The notes below the pieces were generated by a model. That model did no database searches. It saw only the letters and a list, made by a program, of their open reading frames with translations, and was not told the origin of the DNA. Shown here piece by piece: positions 42,813 to 50,733 of a stretch of 64,000 bases of DNA. Source of the DNA: Thermostichus sp047461615 (GTDB lineage: Bacteria > Cyanobacteriota > Cyanobacteriia > Thermostichales > Thermostichaceae); assembly GCF_047461615.1 (NCBI RefSeq), contig NZ_JANSHI010000012.1, positions 1 to 64,000 on the forward strand, given 5' to 3'. Made by a program: the position numbers and the translations under genes. Each line of letters begins with the position of its first letter. The stretch's first letter is position 1.

Positions 42813-42847
42813 GATCCCTGCTTTCCAGGCAGGGATCTCAAGTTTTT
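42813..42847 (+). terminator. Intrinsic terminator between ftsH and glgP
   Basis: GATCCCTGC (42813-42821) pairs with GCAGGGATC (42829-42837) around a seven-base loop, followed after a few bases by TTTTT. It lies between the stops of two convergent genes. The plus-strand T run favours ftsH, but the stem could serve both directions. Confidence 0.65.
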
Positions 42848-42860
42848 CGAGGAGGCTGTC

Positions 42861-45062
42861 TTAGTCGACGACAGCCGAGCCCGACAAGAGGCGGCTCACC
42901 TCTGTTTCGGTGGCCCGAGGCTCGTACATCTTCACCACGTATTCAGCCACCATGCGGTCGGTGTTGAAAACCGGGTTGAGCGTGCGGATCGCCTCCTTCA
43001 TGCGGGCAACCCAGCGGCGCGGGATCCCCTTTTCATCCCGCTCGTAGAACATGGGGATGATCTCGTACTCCAACACATCGTAGAGGGAGTTGGCATCCAG
43101 TTCATCTTGGATGGCGGGATCTAGGCCTTCAATGGCTTGTCCAATGGCCCAGCCGTTGCGACCGTTGTAGCCCTCAGGCCACCACCCATCCAAAACCGAG
43201 AGGTTGAGCCCGCCGTTGAAGCCCACCTTTTGCCCAGAGGTGCCCGAAGCTTCAAGAGGGCGCCGCGGGGTGTTTAGCCACAGATCCACCCCTTGGATCA
43301 AGTTGCGGCTGACGTAGGCATCGTAATTTTCAATAAAGGCAACCCTGTGGGCCACCTCAGGCCGATTTGACCATTCGACTACCCGTTGGATGAGGCGCTT
43401 ACCCTCTTCATCTCGCGGGTGAGCCTTGCCAGCAAAGATAATTTGCACAGGGTATTCTTTGTTGGTGAAGATGCGGGTAACCCGCTCCAAATTCCGCAAG
43501 ATGAGGTCTCCTCGCTTGTAGGTGCTAAAGCGCCGGGCAAACCCAATCGTCAGGATCTTGGGATCCAGCAACTGGTTGACAGCCTGAATGCGCTCGTTGC
43601 TCTCTCCGCGGCTGCGCCGCGCCCGCAACACCCGGTGACGGGTAAAAGCCACCAGCCGCTCCCGCAGGGCTTCTTTGCACCGCCATAGTTCCTCATCAGG
43701 TATTTCCTCTACCTTGGCCCACAGCTCCGGGTCGGATACCCGCTCGGGCCAGTCGGGACCTAGGTATTGGTTGTAGAGGTTCCAGAAAAGAGGAGCAACC
43801 CAGGTGCGGGCGTGAACCCCATTGGTAATGGAGCCAATGGGCACCTCATCCACGGAGCGCTCTGGGTAGAGCACATGCCACATCTGGCGTGAGACCCGAC
43901 CATGCAACTGGCTTACTCCGTTAGCCGCACGTGCGTAGCGCAAAGCCAGCACCGTCATGTTGAAGGGCTCCCAGGGATCCCCGCCGCGCCGCGCTCCCAG
44001 AGCCAAAAACTGCTCCCGCGTCAGGCCTAGTTGCGGCCAGAAAGAGGCAAAGAACGCATCCATCTCGCTGGGGCTGAAGGCATCGTGGCCAGCCGGCACC
44101 GGCGTGTGAGTGGTGAACACACATTTCTCCCGCACCTTGGCCTCTGCTGCCTCAAAGGGCGTGCCCCGCGCCACCTCCTCCCGCAGCAGCTCCAGGGTTA
44201 GGAAGGCGGAATGCCCCTCGTTCATGTGGTAGACCATGGGATCCAAGCCCAGCTGGCGCAGCAGCCGTACCCCGCCAATGCCGAGGACGCACTCCTGGGC
44301 AAGGCGCGTGTCGGTGCTGCCGCCATAGAGGTGGGCGGTGATCCAGCGGTCAATAGGATCGTTCTCCGGCAGGTTAGTGTCTAAGAGGAAAAGGGGAACC
44401 CGGCCCACATCGACCCGCCAGGCGCGCACCTTGACCAACCGCTGCCGCATTGACAGCTCCACCAGCAGGGGGCTGCCATCTGGCCGCCGCACCAGCGTCA
44501 GGGGCAGGGAGTCAACCTCACAGTCTTCGTAGAGCTCCCCTTGCCAGCCACTGATGTCGAGGCGCTGTTGGAAATAGCCTTGACGGTAGAGCAACCCCAC
44601 GCCCACCATCGGCACCCCTAGATCGGAGGCGGATTTGAGGTGATCGGCGGCCAGCATGCCCAGGCCACCGGAGTAGATCGGCAAGGACTCGTGTAGACCG
44701 TACTCAGCGCAGAAATAGGCAATAGGGCGCTGCCAGTCGTAGGTTTTCATGGTGCGCTTGGCCCAGGTATCCTCAGCTGCCATGTACTTGCGATAGGCTT
44801 GCACCATCCGATTGAGGGTGTTGAGATAGTTGACATCGGTGGCCAAGGCCGCCAAGCGCAAGTAAGAAACCTCCTCCAGCATGCGCACTGGATTGTGGGA
44901 GGTTTTTTCCCAGAGGGCAGGATCCATTTCCCGGAAAATGGTGAGGTGATCCGGGTTCCAAGTCCACCAGTAGTTGCGGGCAATCTCGCACAAAGGGGCA
45001 AGCGCCGGCGGCAGGGCCGGGCAACGTTCGGGAAAAGCAGAGGCTAGAGCAGCAAGGGACAT
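42861..45062 (-). CDS. glgP: Alpha-glucan (glycogen) phosphorylase
   Basis: This enzyme of about 733 aa is an alpha-glucan phosphorylase of the shorter DUF3417-containing type, which releases glucose-1-phosphate from glycogen using pyridoxal phosphate. The N-terminal DUF3417 segment is visible as IARNYWWTWNPDHLTIFREMDP. The middle contains YSGGLGMLAADHLKSASDLG and a substrate motif HMNEGHSAFLTLELLREE. The PLP-region segment near the C-terminus reads EASGTSGQKVGFNGGLNLSV, then DGWWPEGYNGRNGW. The open frame extends to 45161, but the ATG at 45062 begins MSLAALASAFPERCPALPP, closer to homologues. No strong ribosome site is seen for it. Glycogen use at night is the expected role in a phototroph. 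Confidence 0.92.
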   Translation of the reverse strand: MSLAALASAFPERCPALPPALAPLCEIARNYWWTWNPDHLTIFREMDPALWEKTSHNPVRMLEEVSYLRLAALATDVNYLNTLNRMVQAYRKYMAAEDTWAKRTMKTYDWQRPIAYFCAEYGLHESLPIYSGGLGMLAADHLKSASDLGVPMVGVGLLYRQGYFQQRLDISGWQGELYEDCEVDSLPLTLVRRPDGSPLLVELSMRQRLVKVRAWRVDVGRVPLFLLDTNLPENDPIDRWITAHLYGGSTDTRLAQECVLGIGGVRLLRQLGLDPMVYHMNEGHSAFLTLELLREEVARGTPFEAAEAKVREKCVFTTHTPVPAGHDAFSPSEMDAFFASFWPQLGLTREQFLALGARRGGDPWEPFNMTVLALRYARAANGVSQLHGRVSRQMWHVLYPERSVDEVPIGSITNGVHARTWVAPLFWNLYNQYLGPDWPERVSDPELWAKVEEIPDEELWRCKEALRERLVAFTRHRVLRARRSRGESNERIQAVNQLLDPKILTIGFARRFSTYKRGDLILRNLERVTRIFTNKEYPVQIIFAGKAHPRDEEGKRLIQRVVEWSNRPEVAHRVAFIENYDAYVSRNLIQGVDLWLNTPRRPLEASGTSGQKVGFNGGLNLSVLDGWWPEGYNGRNGWAIGQAIEGLDPAIQDELDANSLYDVLEYEIIPMFYERDEKGIPRRWVARMKEAIRTLNPVFNTDRMVAEYVVKMYEPRATETEVSRLLSGSAVVD

Positions 45063-45353
45063 AGGATAGATACCTGGGGCGGCGGAGTTTGATTGTACTT
45101 GGTAAGCGTTTCTAACTGATTTTAGATTCAGCAGGATCTCTACAACCTGCAGTAGCTCCAAGCCAGATTTCCTCAGCCTTTATTATCCCAGCAGCTCAGC
45201 TTTCAATCTCAAAGAGGGCCACTGGCCAGTCTTCGGCCCGTCTGGAGAGATGGCGCTGCATCAGGCTAACAGAGGGTAATTGCCACAAGCTCGGAAAAGC
45301 TTTAGCTGCCTTCGCTACCAAATGAGTTCTTCCGATAGGAGCTCCCACTGAAC

Positions 45354-46544
45354 CTAGCGTCCCTCCACCACGGCCAAGCTGGTGTTGCGGTAGTAGTGGC
45401 TGAGGATCTGTTGGTAGGAGTAGTTTTGGCTAGCCAGGGCGGCAGCTCCCCACTGGCTCATGCCCACTCCGTGCCCGTAGCCGCGCCCTTGGATCTCGAA
45501 GAAAGCAGGGAAGCTTGCCCTAGCAGGAGTCAGGCTGGCGGTGGTGGCTGTCTCCCCACGCGGGCTGATGGTGATCATTGTGCTGCGCAACCCCAGGGCC
45601 TTGCGAAACTCGTTACCCCTGATGTCTTTACTGCCCTGGGATCCCACTAGGCGCAGGGTAATGGCCCGTCCCCAAGGGGAGCTGCGCAGGATCTCGATGG
45701 AACGGATGGCACCGATCCCGTCGGCCAACTGCTGGATCTGGTGAGCAGGAATGGTGGCCGTCCAGCTAAACACGGGCGAGTGGTGATCGAAGTCGGGCAC
45801 CCCCTGCAAGTAGGGCCGCGACTCCAGCCAAACATTGCCGGCATCGTCTGTGTGCCCCCCACTGGAGGAGTGGAAAACAGCGTTGATCAACTGCCCCTGG
45901 TGGACGAGAACCTGCCCGGCCGTCTCGCGGGCCGCTGCTTGGGTGCGGTTGGATTCAGCCGCCACCCCCTTGTAGACCTGCCAATCGACGCCATTTCCGA
46001 TGTCAAAAGGCTGGTGAGAACGGCGACTGCGATGGTAGAGGGCATAGGTGCGGGAGGCCACGGCTTGGGCTTTGAGGGCCTCCATCGGGAAACGGTGACC
46101 CATCTCGCTGCCCACCACGCTGGAAACGTAGTCCTCCAAACCCACTTGATTGATAGCGATCACTCCCCTCTCGCCGGGGATCAGCTCTGCCCAGCCGCGG
46201 TACCAGTTCTGGTCAATGAACACCAGCCCCTCCGGCTCCGTAGGCTGGAGATAGAGGCGCTCTGCCTGGTGACCAGCTACGCTTACTGCTGAGCCTACCC
46301 GAATGGCCTGAAGGGGCTGCATGGCCGGGATCTCAGCTAGCAGCTGGCCTTGGGGGTTTAGGAGACGGGCCGGAGTAGAGCTGCCAAGCCTAACCTGTGG
46401 CTTGTTGACGGCAATGCCCACCCGCAGCAGCACCCGCGCCTGAACTGGGAAGGTCAAGCAAAGCCAAGCCCAAACCAGAAAGCCAGCTAGCCGAGCTAGT
46501 GGAGCAGAAAACTGCTTTTCAGGCACAGCCCCTATCCTCCGCAC
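45354..46544 (-). CDS. Exported SpoIID/LytB-domain protein
   Basis: The 396-aa product carries a signal peptide (hydrophobic GFLVWAWLCLTFPVQA near residues 21-36) and a SpoIID domain. The conserved stretch INQVGLEDYVSSVVGSEMGH, followed by FPMEALKAQAVASRTYALYH, contains the catalytic Glu region known from the SpoIID lytic transglycosylase. The later HSSSGGHTDDAGNVWLESRPYL and GYGHGVGMSQWGAAALA motifs complete the domain. Cyanobacteria do not sporulate. These proteins are thought to cut denuded peptidoglycan glycan strands during growth or division. The gene stands alone on the minus strand, with about 290 bases between its stop and the glgP start downstream. Confidence 0.88.
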   Translation of the reverse strand: MRRIGAVPEKQFSAPLARLAGFLVWAWLCLTFPVQARVLLRVGIAVNKPQVRLGSSTPARLLNPQGQLLAEIPAMQPLQAIRVGSAVSVAGHQAERLYLQPTEPEGLVFIDQNWYRGWAELIPGERGVIAINQVGLEDYVSSVVGSEMGHRFPMEALKAQAVASRTYALYHRSRRSHQPFDIGNGVDWQVYKGVAAESNRTQAAARETAGQVLVHQGQLINAVFHSSSGGHTDDAGNVWLESRPYLQGVPDFDHHSPVFSWTATIPAHQIQQLADGIGAIRSIEILRSSPWGRAITLRLVGSQGSKDIRGNEFRKALGLRSTMITISPRGETATTASLTPARASFPAFFEIQGRGYGHGVGMSQWGAAALASQNYSYQQILSHYYRNTSLAVVEGR

Positions 46545-46653
46545 GAGACTACTTGGAAGCAGAAAACCTCCCGATTGCCCGCAAAGCTGGCCAACCCGTT
46601 ATGACGATATATCAAAAACTGCCTGCAGAGGCACCTTCTTGGGTTCTCGCTCC

Positions 46654-47190
46654 TCACAAAGAGCTCCCCCGCCGGCGGCTAAACCACTCCTGCAACAGAC
46701 GACGACACTCAGCCTCGCAGACCCCCCCGATGACTTCTGGGCAATGGAAGCTGGCAGCAGAAGCAGGCAAGTTGAGCACGCTGCGCAGTGCGCCGGCCTT
46801 GGGATCGTCAGCACCATAGATCACCTGGGCCAGCCGCGATTGGCTAATCGCCCCCGCACACATGGGGCAGGGCTCCAGGGTCACGTACAGCCGGCAGCCC
46901 TGCAACTGCCAATCGCCCAGGCGCTGCCCCGCCTGCCGCAGGGCCAAAATCTCTGCGTGGGCCGTGGGATCCCGATCCCGCTCCCGCCGGTTGCCGCTCA
47001 GGGCCAGCAACTCTTCCCCTGGCCCGACCACCAGAGCTGCCACGGGCACCTCGCCCGCCTCCCCCGCTTGCCTAGCTTCTTCTAGAGCTAACTGCATCCA
47101 GGCGCGGTGGCGCTGCCACGGATCCCGCTCCTGGGGCAAAAAAGAGGGGATCTTGCCCAAATTGCCGATCGTCATTGAGCGTTTGAGCAC
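46654..47190 (-). CDS. tadA: tRNA-specific adenosine-34 deaminase TadA
   Basis: TadA converts A34 to inosine in tRNA-Arg(ACG), needed to read CGN codons. The zinc-deaminase motifs are TAHAEILALRQAG (ligand His and catalytic Glu) and LEPCPMCAGAISQSRLAQVIYG (PCxxC ligands). The N-terminal 30 residues (IGNLGKIPSFLPQERDPWQR) extend a little beyond the usual enzyme. The 178-aa length remains in range, and an internal ATG at 47172 may be the true start. It is divergent from the HtrA gene, with about 190 bases between the starts. Confidence 0.93.
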   Translation of the reverse strand: MLKRSMTIGNLGKIPSFLPQERDPWQRHRAWMQLALEEARQAGEAGEVPVAALVVGPGEELLALSGNRRERDRDPTAHAEILALRQAGQRLGDWQLQGCRLYVTLEPCPMCAGAISQSRLAQVIYGADDPKAGALRSVLNLPASAASFHCPEVIGGVCEAECRRLLQEWFSRRRGSSL

Positions 47191-47380
47191 TGCTGTTGCC
47201 TGCTAGATTTGCTAAGTTGAGCACAGGGCTCTCACCCATCTAAAGGGTAACGGGGGGCCAGGTAGGATAGGGTATAGAGGCGGGGTTAACCAAGCTGGCC
47301 TTAGTCAGCGGATTGGGTCTAAGCCTTCCCTATCCTTGCATTCGTTTTCTTGGCAATAGGGCTTAGCTGTGGGAGGGATC

Positions 47381-48586
47381 ATGGCGCGGCTTTTACGGCA
47401 AACACTTCTGGCAATGGCTTTGTTTAGCGGCGGCCTCGCCTACGGAGTTTGGCTGTCGTCGCCAAGGGGGCAGGAGTGGCTGCAGCAAACTCCCCTTGCC
47501 TCTTGGTCGCAGCGGACCAGTGAGGGGGTGGGATCCCTTCTGCCTCGCCCCGAGGCTGCCAATTCTGCTGCTCCTGCTGACGCCGTCCGGCCCTCCAATT
47601 TTATTGCCGCGGTTGCCCAAAAGGTGGGGCCGGCAGTGGTGCGCATCGACGCCACCCGCACCGTGGCCAGCCCCCTTGATCCTGAGCTGTTTAACCAGCC
47701 CTTCTTCCCGCAACTGCCGCAAGAGTTCCAGCAGGAAGGCACCGGATCCGGATTCATCATCGACGCCGACGGCTTGATCCTCACCAATGCCCACGTGGTG
47801 GAGGGTAGCGAGCGGGTTAGGGTGCATCTGCTCGATGGGCGCACTTTTGAAGGGAAAGTCAAAGGCTCAGACCCGGTGACCGACATCGCGGTGATCCAGA
47901 TCGAGGGAGAAAATCTGCCCACGGTGACCCTGGGCAACTCTGACCAGGTGCGGCCAGGAGACTGGGCCATTGCCATTGGCAACCCACTGGGCCTGGACAA
48001 CACGGTAACGGTGGGGATCATCAGTGCTGTCGGACGCTCCTCTGGGCAAATTGGGGCTGCCAACAAGCGGGTGACCTTCCTGCAAACCGACGCTGCCATC
48101 AACCCTGGCAACTCTGGCGGTCCCTTGCTGGATGCGGAAGGTCGGGTTATTGGGGTGAATACGGCCATTTTCCAGCGGGCTCAGGGTGTTGGCTTTGCCA
48201 TTCCCATCAACCGCGCCATGGAAATTGCCGAGCGGCTGATCCGCGACGGCCGGGTGGAGCACGCCTTCCTGGGTATTCGCATGATTACCCTCAACCCCGA
48301 TTTGGTAGCCCGCCTCAACCGTGACCCAGCGCGGCTCAGCCCGCTGACGGTGCAGGAAGGGGTGTTGATTGGGGAGGTGGTTCCGGGCTCGCCGGCTGAG
48401 CAAGTTGGCCTGCGCGAAGGGGATGTCATTGTCGAGATCGACGGCCAACCTATTCGCGACGCCGAGCAGGTGCAGCAGTTGGTGGATGCCGCCGGCGTGG
48501 GCAAGACCCTGACGCTGCGGGTCATCCGCGATGGACAAGTGCGCATCTTCCAGGTGAAAACGGGGGTGCTGCCCCCAGACTTCTAG
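47381..48586 (+). CDS. Trypsin-like serine protease of the HtrA/Deg family
   Basis: A 401-aa Deg protease. It starts with a membrane anchor or signal (LLRQTLLAMALFSGGLAYGVWL), then a trypsin-like domain with the triad His in LTNAHVVEG, Asp in DPVTDIAVIQIE and Ser in NPGNSGGPLLD, and one C-terminal PDZ domain (GVLIGEVVPGSPAEQVGLREGDVIVEIDG). With one PDZ it matches cyanobacterial HhoA, HhoB or HtrA (DegQ-type), which act in the periplasm or lumen on misfolded proteins. Which of the three it is cannot be told. The ATG at 47381 has GTGGGAGGG upstream. An in-frame start four codons earlier is too close to that site. Confidence 0.93.
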   Translation: MARLLRQTLLAMALFSGGLAYGVWLSSPRGQEWLQQTPLASWSQRTSEGVGSLLPRPEAANSAAPADAVRPSNFIAAVAQKVGPAVVRIDATRTVASPLDPELFNQPFFPQLPQEFQQEGTGSGFIIDADGLILTNAHVVEGSERVRVHLLDGRTFEGKVKGSDPVTDIAVIQIEGENLPTVTLGNSDQVRPGDWAIAIGNPLGLDNTVTVGIISAVGRSSGQIGAANKRVTFLQTDAAINPGNSGGPLLDAEGRVIGVNTAIFQRAQGVGFAIPINRAMEIAERLIRDGRVEHAFLGIRMITLNPDLVARLNRDPARLSPLTVQEGVLIGEVVPGSPAEQVGLREGDVIVEIDGQPIRDAEQVQQLVDAAGVGKTLTLRVIRDGQVRIFQVKTGVLPPDF

Positions 48587-48658
48587 GGAGCTTTCCAAGC
48601 CCTCAAGTCATTGATCCCCGTAACAGAATGACTCTAGGAGCGGGGAAGAGGGGTGCGC

Positions 48659-50236
48659 ATGGCTTGGACAGTTGGCGAAACATTGCAGGGGGGGTGCTAC
48701 CGCATTGAGGCTGTTTTGGGGGAAGGGGGCTTCGGCATCACCTACCGGGCCTGGGATAGCGTTCGCGCCGAGCAGGTGGTTATCAAGGTCTTGAGCGACA
48801 GCCTCCGCAAGGATCCAGACTATCCTCGCTTTCAGCAAAACTTCATGAACGAGGCGCTGCAACTGGCCCGCTGCCGTCACCCCCACGTGGTGAAGGTGGA
48901 GGAGGTCATTTGGGAGCGGGATTGTTGGTGCATTGTGATGGAGTACGTTCGCGGCCAGACGCTGCACCAGCTTCTGCAGCAAAAGGGGCCGTTGCCCCTG
49001 CCAGAGGCTCTGCGCCTGACGCGCGAGGTGGGATCTGCCCTCATGTGCTTGCACGAACAGGGGATCCTGCACCGCGATGTAAAGCCCGCCAACATCCTGG
49101 TGCGGGAGGGATCCGGCCAGGCCGTGTTGATCGACTTCGGGCTAGCGCGGACTTATAGGCAGGGGCTCATCCAACGCCACACCTCCTACGGCACCGATGG
49201 CTATGCTCCCTTAGAGCAGTACGACAGCCTGCGCCGCCGCGGGGCTTTTACCGATGTCTACGCCTTGGCTGCTACCCTCTACACCATGCTGACAGGGATG
49301 GTGCCCCTCTGTGCGCCGGTGCGGGCCACAGGTCGGCAGTTGGATCCTCCCCGCCGCCTCAACCCCAGCATTCCTGAAGATGTGGAGGCTGCTATCCTCA
49401 AAGGGATGGCCCTCTACCCCGAAGACCGCCCGCAAACGGTAGCTGAGTGGCTGGCCCTGCTGCCGGCAGAGTCAGCCCTGCAAGAGAAGCAGCCAGCTAC
49501 CTTTGAGCCTGCCATCCGCACCCAAGAACTGCGGGAACTGGAACAGCTTCTGGCCCAGCAGCAACCCCAAGATGAGCTGGAGCAGCTCCTGGCCAACCAC
49601 TCCGCAGAAGAGCTGGAGCAAATGGTGGCACTCCCCACCCCTGCCCCAACAAAAGGGGAGGCGGGATCCAGAGCCCTGATTTTCCCTGAGGTTTCTCGAG
49701 AGGGATCCCTGCCTGCAACTCTCCCCTGGCCAGACTGGGTGGGAGAAGCGGCGCCTGCCCTGCAAGGGCTGTGGGATCGGCTGCGGGCCGGCCAGTGGGG
49801 GGAAGCTGATCGGTGGACGACAGCTTTGATGCTCAAACTCAGTGGGTGCTCCCAGGTAGGCTTTTTCGACCCCAAGGATGTTGAGGCTTTCCCCTGCCCC
49901 ATGTTGCGGCTCATCGACCAACTCTGGATGCAGGCCAGCCATGGGCGCTTTGGCTTTACTGTCCAGAAGCAGCTCTGGCAGGAGTGTGACTTGGAGGGAA
50001 GAGGAGGGCTTAGTTCGAGATCCTTCTCAGCTTTGCCCCGCGAAGAGTGCATGGGAGAAAGAGTCGGCTGGTGGGTGCAGGGCCGCTGGCTGGGGTACGA
50101 GGAGCTTAAAACCAACCTGGAAGCGCCCAAGGGCCATCTGCCGGTGGGCTTTTTCTGGGGCTACTCAGGAGGAGTGCGCGCGGCCCTACTGATGCTAGAT
50201 CGAGCGGTGCTGAAAAAGTTCAAAGCTTGCCTGTAA
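48659..50236 (+). CDS. Ser/Thr protein kinase fused to a GUN4 domain
   Basis: The 525-aa protein joins a eukaryotic-type kinase (about residues 10-270) to a GUN4 domain (about 360-510). The kinase has the glycine loop LGEGGFGITYRA, the ATP-binding Lys in VVIKVLSD, the HRDVKPANIL catalytic loop and the DFGLAR metal motif, so it should be active. The GUN4 part reads LRAGQWGEADRWTTALMLKL, FPCPMLRLIDQLWMQASHGRFGF, GDRVGW-like GERVGWWVQGRW and APKGHLPVGFF, all family landmarks. GUN4 binds porphyrins and activates Mg-chelatase, so the kinase may be tuned by tetrapyrrole levels. There is no membrane helix. The ATG at 48659 has GAGGGG seven bases upstream. Confidence 0.9.
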   Translation: MAWTVGETLQGGCYRIEAVLGEGGFGITYRAWDSVRAEQVVIKVLSDSLRKDPDYPRFQQNFMNEALQLARCRHPHVVKVEEVIWERDCWCIVMEYVRGQTLHQLLQQKGPLPLPEALRLTREVGSALMCLHEQGILHRDVKPANILVREGSGQAVLIDFGLARTYRQGLIQRHTSYGTDGYAPLEQYDSLRRRGAFTDVYALAATLYTMLTGMVPLCAPVRATGRQLDPPRRLNPSIPEDVEAAILKGMALYPEDRPQTVAEWLALLPAESALQEKQPATFEPAIRTQELRELEQLLAQQQPQDELEQLLANHSAEELEQMVALPTPAPTKGEAGSRALIFPEVSREGSLPATLPWPDWVGEAAPALQGLWDRLRAGQWGEADRWTTALMLKLSGCSQVGFFDPKDVEAFPCPMLRLIDQLWMQASHGRFGFTVQKQLWQECDLEGRGGLSSRSFSALPREECMGERVGWWVQGRWLGYEELKTNLEAPKGHLPVGFFWGYSGGVRAALLMLDRAVLKKFKACL

Positions 50237-50340
50237 ATAGAGCATCCCTCTTGGGGAGAAGGGCTGGGGGGTAAGGCAACAGGTGCACTTTGGCTAGCTA
50301 CATGGAGTAGCGCTCCCGCTAGAGGAAATGAGAGGGCCAG

Positions 50341-50556
50341 CTTCCCGTCGTAGGCAAACTCTGCTATGGTCAGGGGACAGCAGGTGTAGCTGTCATGGCA
50401 AGCTGGCAGGGGCTTGGACTGCATGGCTGCTGAGAGGTCTTCCGCTAGCACCGGCGCCTGCTTGCGGACTGCGGCTGCCGTTTTGGAAGTCGGCAGGGAA
50501 GAGGCATCCCCCAAAGCAAACACATTGGGATAGCGGGGGTGTTCCACGCCCACTTG
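50341..50556 (-). pseudogene. Fragment of a sulfide:quinone oxidoreductase gene
   Basis: A minus-strand frame of about 72 codons matches the C-terminal third of sulfide:quinone oxidoreductases: RYPNVFALGDASSLPTSKTA, AAVRKQAPVLAEDLSAAM, then YTCCPL and IAEFAYDG. The typical sequence between the last two words (about eight residues, V-T-G-Y-G-K-L) is missing. Both ends run into unrelated sequence. The N-terminal FAD domain and catalytic cysteines are absent, so this cannot be functional. The remaining words are still well preserved, suggesting fairly recent loss. The 50236-50733 gap that contains it has no other gene. Confidence 0.72.
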
Positions 50557-50733
50557 TCCACCTCCACTCATCCTCCAGGGGCGGCCAAGAGGCTGCGCTT
50601 GACGCTTGCCTCAGGGTTGGAGGGAGCCGCTTGGGGAGCGTCTTGCTGGGAAGGGGCAGACGGCATCCGCTAGGCTGTCAGAGAGAAGGGCGGAAAGCCC
50701 CTCCTACTGTTGTGTTGTGGTGGCTCACCGATC

